NCBI GenBank assembly: GCA_037127315.1
Contig: JBBBDQ010000347.1
Coordinates: 3,158,501 to 3,222,500 of the forward strand
Reading direction: 5' to 3'
DNA: 64,000 nt
Origin: Ascarosepion bandense
Lineage: Eukaryota; Mollusca; Cephalopoda; Sepiida; Sepiidae
The notes under the pieces are model-generated. The model saw nothing but the letters and a program-made list of their open reading frames with translations. It was not told where the DNA came from and searched no databases. This document shows positions 32,565-43,204 of the stretch, one piece after another (the stretch's first letter is position 1; each line of letters begins with the position of its first letter). Made by a program: the position numbers and the translations under genes.

Positions 32565-33010
32565 TTTGCTCAAGCTCTCTATTGTTTCCTCTGTCTCTCT
32601 TGCATTCAATCTCTCCTGTGACTATCAAATTTTCCAAGCCTTCTTTCCTTATTTTGGATCCTAGGAAATAACATTTATCTCTTTCTGATGGCCCCTCTGG
32701 GGCCATTCGTATATTTGATACTGTATGAAAACAAGCCTTGAAAGAAATATTTTCCTGAAAAAAATTTTAAGAGAAATATTTTATAAATTTCAAATGAAAG
32801 CAGTACTGACTGCTCAGTCAATGAATACCAAATGTTTCCTTATAGGGAAATACCAAATGTTTCCTTATAGGGAAATACTGTATCAAATATGATACGAATG
32901 GCCCTAGAGGGTTAAGTATAAGTTTCCTTTTTATTTCTGTTTTCTCTGAAATTTAGACATTTCCTTACATATTCGGTGGTTGGTATATTCAGCATCATTC
33001 TGAAGGATTG
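32565..33010 (-). mobile_element. RTE-like LINE fragment, split by a MITE
   Basis: Reading right to left: CTTCAGAATGATGCTGAATA, a degraded WTEHVSN region, AGGAAACTTATACTTAA (32912-32940); then the MITE; then CATCAGAAAGAGATAAATGT, GAAGGCTTGGAAAATTTGAT and AGTCACAGGAGAGATTG. The break lies at a TTAA that other RTE copies keep intact (for example 36981-37000). Confidence 0.75.
32693..32911. mobile_element. solitary TTAA MITE, same family as the 12-kb array
   Basis: 219 bp with the same inverted ends (CCCTCTGGGGCCATTCG and reverse complement CCCTCTAGGGCCATTCG). TTAA follows at 32912-32915; the left TTAA is lost. It carries type B variants. Confidence 0.9.
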
Positions 33011-33084
33011 CATTTACTAATCTCATGAATAGTGACAGGATCAAACCCAGTAGCCGTCATTCGACCTAAAGCAGCGCTATCAAA

Positions 33085-33440
33085 AATTTCAAGTAAACTG
33101 TTCTAATGAGCATATTTTCCCCTAGTGCACAAACACGTGAATTTAAAAATGCTGCTAGGTTGGCATCTAACCCCCACTCTTTTACTATTGAAATAGTTAA
33201 ATGCAACCACCACTTCAAATCGAACAGTTTCTTTTCTCGCACTGTAAAACTCCCTTTCATTGCTTCCCTGATAGTTACAATCTGCAAAAATTTAAATACA
33301 ACGCCAGTTGACATCTTCTAACTTCTTCAACCCCTTACATCTTTTATCCTTTTTTCAGTACTCCATGGAATTATTCTTTGTCTCATTATAACCCTCTTAG
33401 CACTAGTGCCTGTCCCGCCTTGAAAATGATTAATAAAGAC
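33085..33440 (+). mobile_element. Jockey/CR1-like LINE, 3' end
   Basis: The plus strand reads AARLASNPHSFTIEIVKCNH, FKSNSFFSRT and an altered LW-P region, then CAGTTGACATCTTC, and the untranslated end closes with GAAAATGATTAATAAA. Confidence 0.7.
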
Positions 33441-33721
33441 CTCTTTATTAAGAAATTCTCAAGTACAACTGTTACATATAACGGCATATCGCAAACATAG
33501 CACTGTTTTAGGCCAAATGCCGTCGACTTGATTTGATCCTGTTACTGTTTATGAGAAATGTGAACCCACGTGACATATGAGTTTGCATATTACAAAAAAT
33601 ATATAATATAGAACAAGTGTCTGGTTTTCTGTTATGTGATTAGAGAATCGTGACAAAATCCAACGAAGAACTAATTTAATTTTTATTGTTTTTATTTTAA
33701 TATCTAATTTAAGCATAACAC

Positions 33722-34345
33722 ATCACTCAAAAAATCCTGGGCCACATAAAAAAACAACTTTTAGGCAAGATTCGACTTTATTCATCAACATAGTCTTCTT
33801 CTAGGGTGAGACACTGATTCCAACGCTTCTCTAACAATTAGATGTCTCATTTATAGAACGATTTGTTGTCTTCAAAATACTCCTCAGTTTCCGATATGAC
33901 CTCTTCCTTGGAGCCAAATTTCTTTCCCTGGATGACTCTTTTGAGGTCTGCAAACAACCAGTAGTCATTGGGGGCCAGATATGGAAAAAAAGGCTTATGC
34001 GGAAGCAATTTAAGTAATTTCGCAAGTGTTGCCATCGACTTGTGAGACGGTGCGTTGTCTTGGTGAAATTTCACCTTTTCCTTCTTCATTTGTAGCCAGT
34101 TTTTTGGCGATTTCTTCCTTCAAACGGGCAAATAATGCTATATACTATTCACTATTGATGTTTTTTTTTATTTCTTAAGATAATCGATGAACAAATATTT
34201 TGCGCATCCTGAAATACGGAAACCAAAACCTTGCCTGCTGTTGTTTGCGTCTTTGGTCGCTTTGAACGGCTTTCACCTGCTGTTGTCCAGTCAGCTGACT
34301 CCAGAATGAAGTGGTGAATCCAAGTTTTCTCCATTGTCGCATATT
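33722..34345 (-). mobile_element. mariner-like transposon relic
   Basis: On the minus strand: WIHHFILESADWTTAGESRS, KRPKTQTTAGKVLVSVF, then KVKFHQDNAPSHKSMATLAK, YLAPNDYWLFADLKR and KKFGSKEEVISETEEYFED (80-codon frame 33847-34089). The second and third catalytic Asp are separated by only 30 residues rather than the 34 usual for mariner, an in-frame loss. The N-terminal part and left terminus were not found. Confidence 0.8.
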
Positions 34346-34349
34346 TACC

Positions 34350-35315
34350 TAAAGACTCCTTCTTGTTACGTTGAAACAGATCAGCTGCTAGGTCTCATTA
34401 TTTTACAGAGAAAATGGCTTTATGTAATCGTAAGTTCTATGTAACAGTGTCTTTTCTCCTTACATGGAATGATCAACACAATCTTCTGTCTTCTTAATTG
34501 CTGTTGTTTTATTCTTCTCGAACTTTAAAAATGCCTTTTTTCGTTTTCTCATATTTTTCCACACTCAGTAAATCATTGAGTCTTAGTGAATTTATTATCT
34601 TGATCAGCGTGAAATGTTTGTAAAAAAATGTACAAATTGTACGTCTCAGGATTCCGAATTTAGTCATCGATATAGTTTCTTTCTGTTCGGTCAAAAGGTT
34701 TTGGTTGTTATACACATCAATAACCATAGATTTAATGAAAGAAATAAACAAATAATACCACAGAAACGTCTCGGGAAATCAAATCTAATTGGCAATACAC
34801 CCAACTAGCAAAATAACATTGAACAGTTGTTACTTTTCTGGAGTCGCTACACGACTTGCCCACAACGTTAACTTGTAATATTGCAAATAGGTTATGTTGC
34901 AATATTACATTAACACAAAATGGATATTGAATTGATATTAAATTTAGATTAAATCCCACGAAGATATTAGAACGTTTATGCATCCTTTAAATTTGTGATT
35001 CTCGATTAAAAAACACAAAATGTATTTTATACTTTCTGTACAAATGGTTTAATGAAGAAAAAGTATTCAGATTTTATAATTGACCAGTGTGCAATGATTG
35101 GCGTTTCTTAACTAAACTTTTATTTGAAGTGGTGTGGACTCACTTTTTTTTCACGTCACTCACTCATTGTCCTTCACTTCTAATAATTCTACTCCACTTC
35201 ATCAACCACGCCTTGTTCACTTCACCAAAATTCTTTTTTCACTTCATCTATCAATCATTCTTCTTCTGTTCTTCTATTACGACTTCGCTTCATCAACCAC
35301 GTCCAATCACCTTAA
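34350..35315. other. no recognised feature
   Basis: AT-rich DNA with pyrimidine-rich stretches (CACTTC-type) at 35140-35290. Frames are short and without motifs. Confidence 0.45.
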
Positions 35316-35317
35316 GA

Positions 35318-35398
35318 AGGCCGGAGCGTACAACGTCCAAATCATTGTGAATATGACAACAAAGATGAGAACAAAAGTTCAAACAATATAAATAGTGT
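35318..35398 (+). repeat. Penelope-style repeat end
   Basis: AAGAAGGCCGGAGCGTACAA, CGTCCAAATCATTGTG, CAACAAAGATGAGAACAAAA. Diverged, with the GAAAC core lost. Confidence 0.5.
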
Positions 35399-35436
35399 CT
35401 AGCGTTTATTATTATTATTATTTAAATATAGCTTAT

Positions 35437-35672
35437 AACATCAGGACAGCTGAGGTTCCTGTGACGCGCAATGAGGAAAGAGAGCCTGGAGAATTTAATG
35501 CTCACAGGACAGAGAAAAAGAAGGGGAGACAGCGCGAAAAATACTTGATAGGCTTGAGCAAAGAATGGCGGAGAGAGGTTCAGAAAAGATAACGAGGTGA
35601 AAGATATTAACAGCGACAAGAAAAGTGAAAATCAATGATCGCTTACCTCCTGAATGGACACGACACATGAAG
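35437..35672 (+). mobile_element. RTE-like LINE fragment, last part
   Basis: A frame with AEVPVTRNEEREPG corresponds to the LKFLGHVMRKEGLE region; the end reads SMIAYLLNGHDT followed by the stop and GAAGAAAATT. Confidence 0.65.
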
Positions 35673-35679
35673 AAAATTT

Positions 35680-36170
35680 GGTTGATTTTGTTTTATGGCA
35701 CATCAACCTCCGCGGGTTATTTAATCCCAACTAAATTTTATTTATTTATTGCTGGTAATACCTTTTCCTTTCAACAATTTATTTTTTTTTTTTCATAAGT
35801 TTGGTATCTAGTAATACTTTGTCTTTTCGAGTATCAAGATTCATTGTAATTTGTTTTTTAAGGGCAGGGCCCCCAAGTCCTACCCCTTTATTTAACCCAT
35901 AACTGAAGGGAAGCGAGGGATTAATACCTTTCCCAAGGGTGCCAATGCTTAAGTGAATGTCGGGTATTCAACTGGAATTCGAACTCGGCTCACCGACTTC
36001 ATTTTCCGAGCCGATATCCACTGAACCACAGCGCACATCCGTCACTAAACGCTTACAGCACCTGGTATTCCCAAGCGGTCACCCATCTAAGTACTGACCA
36101 GGCTCAACGTTGCTTAACTTTGGTGATCGAGCGAGAACCGGTGATATGGCAGAACCGATATAAGTGTATT
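35680..36170 (-). mobile_element. composite 5S-tRNA SINE, near full length
   Basis: On the minus strand, in order: 5S-like promoter region (about 36155-36055: ACCAAAGTTAAGCAACG, GAGCCTGGTCAGTACTTAGA, TGGGTGACCGCTTGGGAATA); linker TAGTGACGGATGTGCGCTGT; tRNA-like unit (GTGGTTCAGTGGATATCGGC, GAGTTCGAATTCCAG); a body like SINE-A up to AACCCATA; then GGGCCCTGCCCTTAAAAAAC, an AT-rich section and the tail GGTTGATGTGCCATAAAAC. Two pol III promoter types in tandem make this unusual. Confidence 0.85.
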
Positions 36171-36177
36171 TGACGTC

Positions 36178-36525
36178 AAAAAATATGAACGAGACCGACA
36201 GAAGTGTGATTACATCAAAGTCAGTCGGCTTCAAAGACAATAGTAGATGAAAATGATTAACAGATGTCTTAGCCATAGATGACACAATTAAGCAAAACAT
36301 GGGGGATCAAAAATGCCTGGGAATTATAATATATTTCTCTGACCTGATAGAAGTATGATTAACATCAAAAGCAGAACTGACAGAAGGGTGATCGACGTGG
36401 ATGACAAAAACATAAATCTGACAGACAAAGGTGTAATTATATCAAAAGCAACTGGCTTCAAAGGCAATAGTCGGCGAAAATGATTGAGAGATGTGCCTAG
36501 CCATAGATGACACAATTAAACAAAG
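36178..36525. repeat. direct repeat of about 105 bp, two copies
   Basis: 36185-36295 and 36408-36520 share GGCTTCAAAGACAATAGT, GAAAATGATT and AGCCATAGATGACACAATTA. No protein match is recognised. Confidence 0.7.
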
Positions 36526-36554
36526 TATCTTGAAAAAATACGTAGAAATTTCAG

Positions 36555-36740
36555 CTTATATAAGATGGGGGTTTTTCGGGCAAGAGAGTAGAACACCGAG
36601 AAGAGTAAGAGAGAATACAGGGAAGAGAGAAAAAAAGAAAACAGCCCCCCTAGTCAACTCCCTAGTATCTGCGTGATTTTCTCCGACTGCCACTCTCCGC
36701 ACACCCTTCGCAGACGAAGAATAAAAAATGTGTCTATATT
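36555..36740 (+). promoter_or_regulatory. possible LTR-like promoter and polyA region
   Basis: TATATAAG at 36557 is followed about 165 bp later by AATAAAAAATGTG. The region between is unusually GC-rich for this window. The arrangement could be a solo LTR, but no TG...CA ends or target duplication were established. Confidence 0.25.
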
Positions 36741-36854
36741 TTTATATATATGTATTCTCGTTCGTCGTTATATTTTAAGATAATTGTTATCGTTGTTTAA
36801 CGTTATCCGACAAGACAATCATCAATTTTTTTTATATCAAGAATTAGACATTAT

Positions 36855-37530
36855 ACATCATTCCTCTTGACGCTCTTAATATTTTTCTCTTGGTATCTCT
36901 CCTACACCCTGCTTTGCTTATCCTTCCTCTCTAAGCCCTCTTTCTTCATTACAGGTCCCAGGAACCACAGCTGTCTCTTTTTGATGTTAAGTATAAGTTG
37001 TTTTTCTCGTTTGCATCCTTTCGAATATCTTGTCGTTGCTCACGTGCTCAATCCATGGTATACTCAGCATCCTTCTGCTGCCTGAAGCCTCTCCTTCATC
37101 CTTAAAGAAATGGTCCAACATTCAATACCATACAGAAGGATAGATAGCCGTCTAGCAAACTTTTCTTAGTTTCCAATGAGATTTTCCTGTCTCTCACTAC
37201 TTTTTTTCAGCTTTTAAAATGCGTTTTTGGTTATATGAATGCGTCTTCGGATCTCAGTGTCGCACTTTCCACCCTCTGTCAAAACGAGTCCCAGGTATTA
37301 AAGTATCTTTACTTGTTTTTTATTCCAGGTTTTTCCGAACTGTAGTTAGCATTTTGAGTTCTTCTTTTAGCTGGTGACTATACATTCAATTTCTATTTTG
37401 TTTTATTTTTTAAGTTTATACTCAGTCCTTTCTTATCGTTTCTCTTGCTACCTTTTGAAGGAGGTCCTGCATTTTCTTTTCCGTGTCTACTATCAGCATT
37501 GTATCATTCGCGTATATAAACCAATTTTTT
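36855..37530 (-). mobile_element. RTE-like LINE fragment, RT end and C-terminus
   Basis: Minus strand: NDTMLIVDTEKKMQDLLQKV just after the RT active site, then a KYLG-like region, RRLSILLYGIECWTISLRMK, and ILNIKKRQLWFLGPVMKKEG. One of the longer RTE remnants, with many stops. Confidence 0.75.
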
Positions 37531-37534
37531 TTCG

Positions 37535-38030
37535 CAAAAAATAGTCAAAAATACACTCGTGCGTCTTCCAAGACGAATGTATCCATTATCACTATGTTTA
37601 TCACCATGACATGGATGGTAGTGAGGTCCATTTATTGTAAATGACTGGCAATAGTGATGACAGCTTATAATAATTTAGAGCATTTACATGATTCCAAGAG
37701 TAACGAATTTCGGGGATTTAAGGATGAACAACATTTATTTGATTGTTTTATATTCTTACATGCATATTTTTAGCATTTATATATAAAAAAAAAACCTGGT
37801 CAGTGAAGATAATTATAAATTTTCGAATCAATATAAATACATAAATAGAATTGCTTATTAAAGCAGTCTGCGACGAAAATATTTCCCTTATTTTAAAGGT
37901 TGATAAAACGACTAAACTAACTACCATGAAAATGTTATTCCACTGTCATCTAAACAAAAAGCTATAACTTTTTTATTTCTTTTATTTTTAAAATGTCATC
38001 TTCCAAATGGTGTCCACTATTTGCCAGGCT
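37535..38030. other. no recognised feature
   Basis: AT-rich sequence, no repeat match. Confidence 0.45.
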
Positions 38031-38034
38031 CTAT

Positions 38035-38185
38035 TGTAGACGATTTCTAAAGTTTTTCACAAGGAATATAGAACGCTTCGGGGTTTTCCCGGTGGCTTTC
38101 TTTTAAGCACTGAATCTAGGGTCCTGACATTTTCAACCCACAGCAGTATCGATTTCCTATCAGGAACTGTATTTTTCCGACGTAA
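38035..38185 (-). pseudogene. helix-turn-helix fragment, transposase-like
   Basis: Minus strand frame: NTVPDRKSILLWVENVRTLD, SVLKRKPPGKPRSV. This pattern (start, W-V-x-N-F-R-T-T-G-S-V, KRKPPGRPR) resembles the small N-terminal domain known as DUF4817, found in many invertebrate transposase-derived proteins (recalled, not searched). Only about 45 residues remain. Confidence 0.45.
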
Positions 38186-38261
38186 CATAAAATGAGCACA
38201 AAAAACAGTCTATGTTGCAATTACACATTCAAACGTTTCAACTGCAAGTTCACGGTGTACA

Positions 38262-38288
38262 CGTCAGTTACCAGTGTGGTAACTGACG
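38262..38288. repeat. perfect 12-bp hairpin
   Basis: CGTCAGTTACCA and TGGTAACTGACG are exact reverse complements around the loop GTG. Function unknown. Confidence 0.9.
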
Positions 38289-38566
38289 ATATCTGATAAA
38301 TAAATCGGATAACATTATCTAGATTAATACTAAATTGGCACTTGCCTATGTTCACTAGAATCACAAAGATGATAGTTTATAATGTGGGAATTATATCTGC
38401 TTCGCACTGTATTTCAAAAATGAATTTTAGATGCATTAATATTCAATCTAACGTCATATAATGTGCAATATATTTTATACTAGCGGGGCCCTTACGTCAA
38501 AAATGAAGGCAAAATATTTATAACAATACGCCGTCCAAAATAACGGCAAAACATACATTGATCGAT

Positions 38567-38775
38567 GTTATTAGGCCTACCCGTTGTACCATAATGAACT
38601 CTTTAAATGACTAGAAATATCGGAAGACTGTCTCAAGTGGACGTTCGGCAATTGACAATTGACAGAGGAGGTGAGTTGGTCTACACTTGGCAGTCAGCCT
38701 GACGTGTCATACTTTTGTTTTTCGTAAATATATCTTTGTTACAATAAAACCAGGGTTGGGTTTTCTTCCAGACCT
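38567..38775 (+). repeat. direct repeat A (left), cassette flank
   Basis: About 205 bp from CCTACCCGTTGTACCATAAT to GGGTTTTCTTCCAGAC, repeated at 39460-39672 with few differences. Contains AATAAA. Could be an LTR pair or a duplicated unit. Confidence 0.8.
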
Positions 38776-38871
38776 ATTCTCGTCCACAACACAGACATAC
38801 GATCCATTGCTAAAATGGTGGAAATCGGTTGACTCCTCGTCTTGCTTGAGAAAATACTGGGATTCTGTTGT

Positions 38872-39416
38872 TATGCAATAGTCAGATGAAGCCAAAACTA
38901 GAGTATTACTGTCATATCCGCGCTGGAACTGCCAAATCCTCTTTTTCTAGTGATAAAATAATTCAAAAGCATCTACCAAACTTTGTGAGTGATAAATTAT
39001 TTTTCTCTTGGTATGCAATAGTCAGATGAAGCCAAAAACTAGAGTATTACTGTCATATCCGCGCTGGAGCTACCAAATCCTTTCTAGTGATAAAATAATT
39101 CAAAAGCATCTACAAAACTTTGTGAGTGATAAATTATTTTTCTCTTGGTATGCAATAGTCAGATGAAGCCAAAAACTAGAGTATTACTGTCATATCCGCG
39201 CTGGAGCTACCAAATCCTTTCTAGTGATAAAATAATTCAAAAGCATCTACAAAACTTTGTGAGTGATAAATTATTTTTCTCTTGGTATGCAATAGTCAGA
39301 TGAAGCCAAAAACTAGAGTATTACTGTCATATCCGCGCTGGAGCTACCAAATCCTTTCTAGTGATAAAATAATTCAAAAGCATCTACAAAACTTTGTGAG
39401 TGATAAATTATTTTTA
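38872..39416 (+). repeat. 137-bp tandem repeat, 4 copies
   Basis: Units start TATGCAATAGTCAGATGAAG at 38872, 39012, 39149 and 39286. Copy 1 is 140 bp and slightly different; copies 2-4 are nearly identical and 137 bp. The nearly identical later copies suggest recent amplification. Confidence 0.95.
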
Positions 39417-39459
39417 AACCTATAACTCTTTTCTCACTGCATATCTTAAGTGGAACACA

Positions 39460-39672
39460 TTGTTATGGGACCTACCCGTTGTACAATAATGAACTCTTCC
39501 AATGACTATAAATGTCAGAAGACTGTCTCAAGTGGACGTTCGGCAATTGACGATTGACAGAGGAGGTGAGTTGGTCTACACTTGGCAGTCAGCCTGACGT
39601 GTCATACTTTTATTTGTTTTTCGTAAATATATCTTTGTTACATTAATACGCGGGTTGTGTTTTCTTCCGGAC
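39460..39672 (+). repeat. direct repeat A (right), cassette flank
   Basis: CCTACCCGTTGTACAATAAT through CAAGTGGACGTTCGGCAATT, AGAGGAGGTGAGTTGGTCTA to GTGTTTTCTTCCGGAC. Same order as the left copy. Confidence 0.8.
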
Positions 39673-39832
39673 AACAATATAACTACTATTACACATATTA
39701 ATATAATATAGAAGTGTTGAATAGCAAACATGTGGCACATGTTAGTGCGATTTGTGGTTCTTTTTGTATGTGCCATGTCCCTTCAGAACGTTGGCCATCA
39801 TGGCTGTTCACCATTTCCTGTCCTTTGCAGAT

Positions 39833-39836
<4 letters not shown>

Positions 39837-39884
<48 letters not shown>
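39837..39884. repeat. (TA)n microsatellite
   Basis: Pure TA tract beside repeat X. Confidence 0.95.
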
Positions 39885-39885
<1 letters not shown>

Positions 39886-39887
<2 letters not shown>

Positions 39888-40686
39888 CTAAACTTATTTA
39901 TAAATGGAACTGTGTCTCTGTGTGTGTCCGTTACCAATAGACTCCGAAACGGCTGAGCCGATTTTCTTGAAAATTTATACAGTTGTAATATACGCGTCTG
40001 CGAGTGTTCTTAGCTAGGTTTTGTGTCGAGGTACCCCCGATAAATATCGAAAATCGATAATCAAAAAATCGGGTTATAGAAGGAGTGGTCCAATTTTAAT
40101 CAAATTTGATACTCATAGAGAAAGACATAATAAACAATATTCAGAAGTTTCAAGGTCGCAGTTCTTACAATAGTGCAGAAAATTGATAATATATATATAT
40201 ATATATATATATATAAGGCAAGATGTTTGTGTGTGTGTCTGTTTATCTGTCTGTATGTCCTTTATACAAATCCACAATTTTTATCCGATTCTCACCAAAC
40301 TTCACACAAGTTTTCTTTAGGCTTCTGGTCAAGTCATGGGCGACTTATATTTTCCTAATTTCACTCCGATATTGGAACTCGATACACCGATATTCAATCA
40401 GGTCTGACCAAGATCAGGATTTCAGCCCTTTTATCGTGGTTCTTGCTGCAGAATCTGCTTTAACTTGGTAAAATTATAGTTTTTAGACTTAAACGTTAGT
40501 AGATCTTCTCAAAGACTCATTTTCCCTGATATCGGAAATCGATACCTACGTTTTCGCATTAACTGGAAACAACTATTGTTTTTTAGTCTTTCGTGTCAAC
40601 GTCCAAAGACTCTGTGCTCCAAGACCATGGATTAGTTTTAATAAAGCTTTCATTACACCCGAGCAACGCCAGGATAAACTGCTAAT
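39886..40686 (-). repeat. interspersed repeat family X, longest copy
   Basis: Starts AACTTATTTATAAATGGAAC, contains AGCTAGGTTTTGTGTCGAGG, a (TA)n run at 40190-40214, AAATCCACAATTTTTATCCG and CTCACCAAACTTCACAC, and ends CACCCGAGCAACGCCAGGAT. It is longer than the 57781-58316 copy by several hundred bases in the middle. Confidence 0.75.
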
Positions 40687-40814
40687 ATATATATATATAT
40701 ATATATATCCGAAATTCTGCTTCGCTACCCATTTAATCAAGCTCACTATGTGCGTTACGACTTATTTTCCTCTGTTCCTTTTGCTTTCTACCTGCTATAG
40801 ATGAACCGATTTTT

Positions 40815-41357
40815 AAAAACAATTCTGAAAGAGATAGAATCCTTGCCAGGATTTGTCATTGACTGCCACAATCTCAACAATATAAGATAAGTGGATGACA
40901 CAATGCTGATAGCAGAGTACTGAGAGACAGGAACAAAGACAAAAGGGCTTGACTGTTATGTGATATCTTTTATGCGGCAGCGAATCACTTCAAGGATGAA
41001 ATCGAGGCTCAAAACAAGAGAAGTGTTGTTCTACAGAAGGGTGCTGAAGATACCATGAGTCGGTCAGGTGAGCAAAACAAGGTGTTGCAGAAGATGCAAA
41101 CGGGGGGAAAACTTATACTTAGCATCAGGAAGAGACAGCTGAGATTTCTGGAACACGTAAAAAAAGAGGAGGGTTTAGAAAATCTAATACTCATCGGTCT
41201 TATAGAAGGGAAAAGGGACAAGAAAGTAACGCTAGACATATTTGATGGGCTTGAGTATATGGATGACAAAGCAGGGATTGGGAGAGATGACAAGATAAAA
41301 TAAATTTAGGAGCGAGTGAAAGTCCAAATCGCCTACGCTCTGAAGGGGCAGGGCCCA
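40815..41357 (+). mobile_element. RTE-like LINE fragment, RT end and C-terminus
   Basis: Begins with the RT block SETIL-like (ACAATTCTGAAAGAGATAGA, ESLPGFVIDCHN) and VDDTMLIAE, then a deletion, then NKVLQKMQTGGKLILSIRKR, QLRFLEHVKKEEGLENLILI and the end CCTACGCTCTGAAGGGGCAG. The GAA tail continues into the large tract that follows. Confidence 0.75.
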
Positions 41358-41359
41358 TA

Positions 41360-42262
41360 AAGAAGAAGTAGTAGTAAAAGAAGAAGAAGAAGAAGAAGAA
41401 GTGGACGAAGAATAAGAAATAGTATTAGATAAAGAAGTAGTAGAAAAAGAAGTAGTAGTAGTAGTAGAAGAAGAAGAAGAAAAGATAAAGTAGTAGTAGA
41501 AGAAATAGTAGTAGTAGAAAAAGAAGAAAGCGAAGTAGAGAAAGAAGAAGTAAAAGTAGTAGAAGAAAAAGAAGACGAAGAATTAGAAGAAGTAGTAGTA
41601 GTAGCAGAAGATGAAGAAGAAGTAGTAGTAGTAGAGAAATGAAGTAGAAGAAGTAGTAGTAGAAGTAGAAGAAAAAGTAGAAGAATAAGACAAAGTAGTA
41701 GTAGAGGAAGAAGTAGCAAAAGAAGTAGTAGTAGTAGAAGAAGAAGTAGTAGTAGTAGTAGTAAAAGAAGAAGTAGAAGGCGGAGTAGTATTAAAAGAAG
41801 AAGAATACTAGTAGTAGTGGATGAAGTAATAGTAGTAGCTGAAGTAGTAGTAGAAGAAGAAGTAGTAATGGAAAAAGAATAAAAGGCGAAGTAGAGAAGA
41901 AGTAGTAGTAGAAAAAGAAGTAGTAGTAAAAGTAGATGTAGAAGAAGTAGTAGCTGTAGTAGTAGTAGATGAAGAAGTAGTTGTAGCAGAAAAAGAAGTA
42001 GAAGAATGAGATGAAGTAGTAGTAAAAAAAAGTAGTAGCAGAAGTAGTAGTAGTAGTTGTGTTGTTGAAGCAGTAGTAGTAGCAGAAAAGAAGAAGTAGT
42101 AGACTGAGATGAAGTAGTAGTAGTAGTAGATGAAGAAGAAGTAGTAGTAGTAGATGAAGAGGTAGTAGTAGTAGAAGATTGAAGAAGGCGAAGTAGTAGT
42201 AAAAGTAGTAGTAGAGGAAGAAGAAGAGGAAGTAGTAGAAGAAGAAGACGAAAAAGAGGAAA
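41360..42262. repeat. 900-bp GAA/GTA trinucleotide tract
   Basis: Purine-rich mixture of (GAA)n and (GTA)n. It starts exactly at the 3' tail of the RTE copy to the left; an inverted RTE fragment lies to the right. The minus-strand frames of Ser/Leu/Thr runs are by-products. Confidence 0.95.
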
Positions 42263-42284
42263 AAAGAAGAAATTTCAACTGTTG

Positions 42285-42960
42285 CTCTTACATGTTAAGT
42301 ATAAATGTACTTTTTCCCATTATCTTTAAAACTTCATAGTTGCTCACATTTCCAATCCATAATATTCTCAGTATCTTTCTGTAGAGCTACATCTATGATG
42401 CTTGAATTTTTTCATCTGTGAGGAAAATATCGAGTATTCGCTGATATTAGGTAATATTTCAATATGCTTTTCTTCATTTTTAACGAAATTTTCCTGTTTC
42501 TTATTACTTTGTTAAGCTTTCGGAAGGCAGCTTTCACTATCCTAGTGCACTTTCGAATTTCAATGTCTCATTTTTCGTCCATTGAAAAATTGATTTTGCT
42601 ATCTCCATTTCGTAATTTCCATGCTGGGATATTCCTTTTGCCTACAACCATATATTTCATTTTCTCGTGATTGACGTTTTTTCTTTCTTCTCACTTTCCG
42701 TCATTACGTTATTTTAGAATATCTTGTAGTTTCCTTTCCATTTCTGCTATTAAAACTGTGCTTTCTGCATATGTTATGTTATTAATGTCCTAGCCGCTAA
42801 TAATTAATAATAGTAGTACTTCTAATTCCATCAGAATTGCTTCACTGTACAGGTTGAATAGGTACAGAAAGAGGACATACGTGCTTATCTTACTCGATTT
42901 TGTATTTTTTTCTGTTAGCATGTAGACGGTCAACTGTCAATATGGTTTCTTCATTATTCT
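42285..42960 (-). mobile_element. RTE-like LINE fragment, RT to C-terminal region
   Basis: Minus strand: RVCPLSVPIQPVQ (RT region), a KLQDILK-like region, IVGKRNIPAWKLRNGDSKI, MDEKLRHENSKSALGL, KAAFRKLNKVIRNR, then ECW and LQKDTENIMDW remains, and TFILNM. Strongly decayed. Its 3' end is lost at the trinucleotide tract. Confidence 0.65.
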
Positions 42961-43204
42961 CATATCCATAGCAGTCAAGATGCCCAAAACACTCAAATAT
43001 TACGCCTCGAATGCTAGTATTATTTACTTAAACAGACTATTTCAATCTATGGGCTATTTTATCACTGAGAGTGCTGCAGGGGTGTCAGCCACTCTGCAAC
43101 AATAGTATTATGCAATTTTTTATTCTCAAATTAAAAATAAGTATGTAGAATTGGTTCCAAAATTTTACCCGCTTTTACAAAACTGTACAATTGGGTTTAA
43201 ATTA

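Noticed and set aside
38872..39416. Possible CRISPR-like array of four repeats
   Set aside because: Units are 137 bp and head-to-tail without spacers, so a tandem repeat.
41333..42278. Long minus-strand frames rich in Leu, Ser, Thr and Tyr
   Set aside because: They are translations of the GAA/GTA tract.
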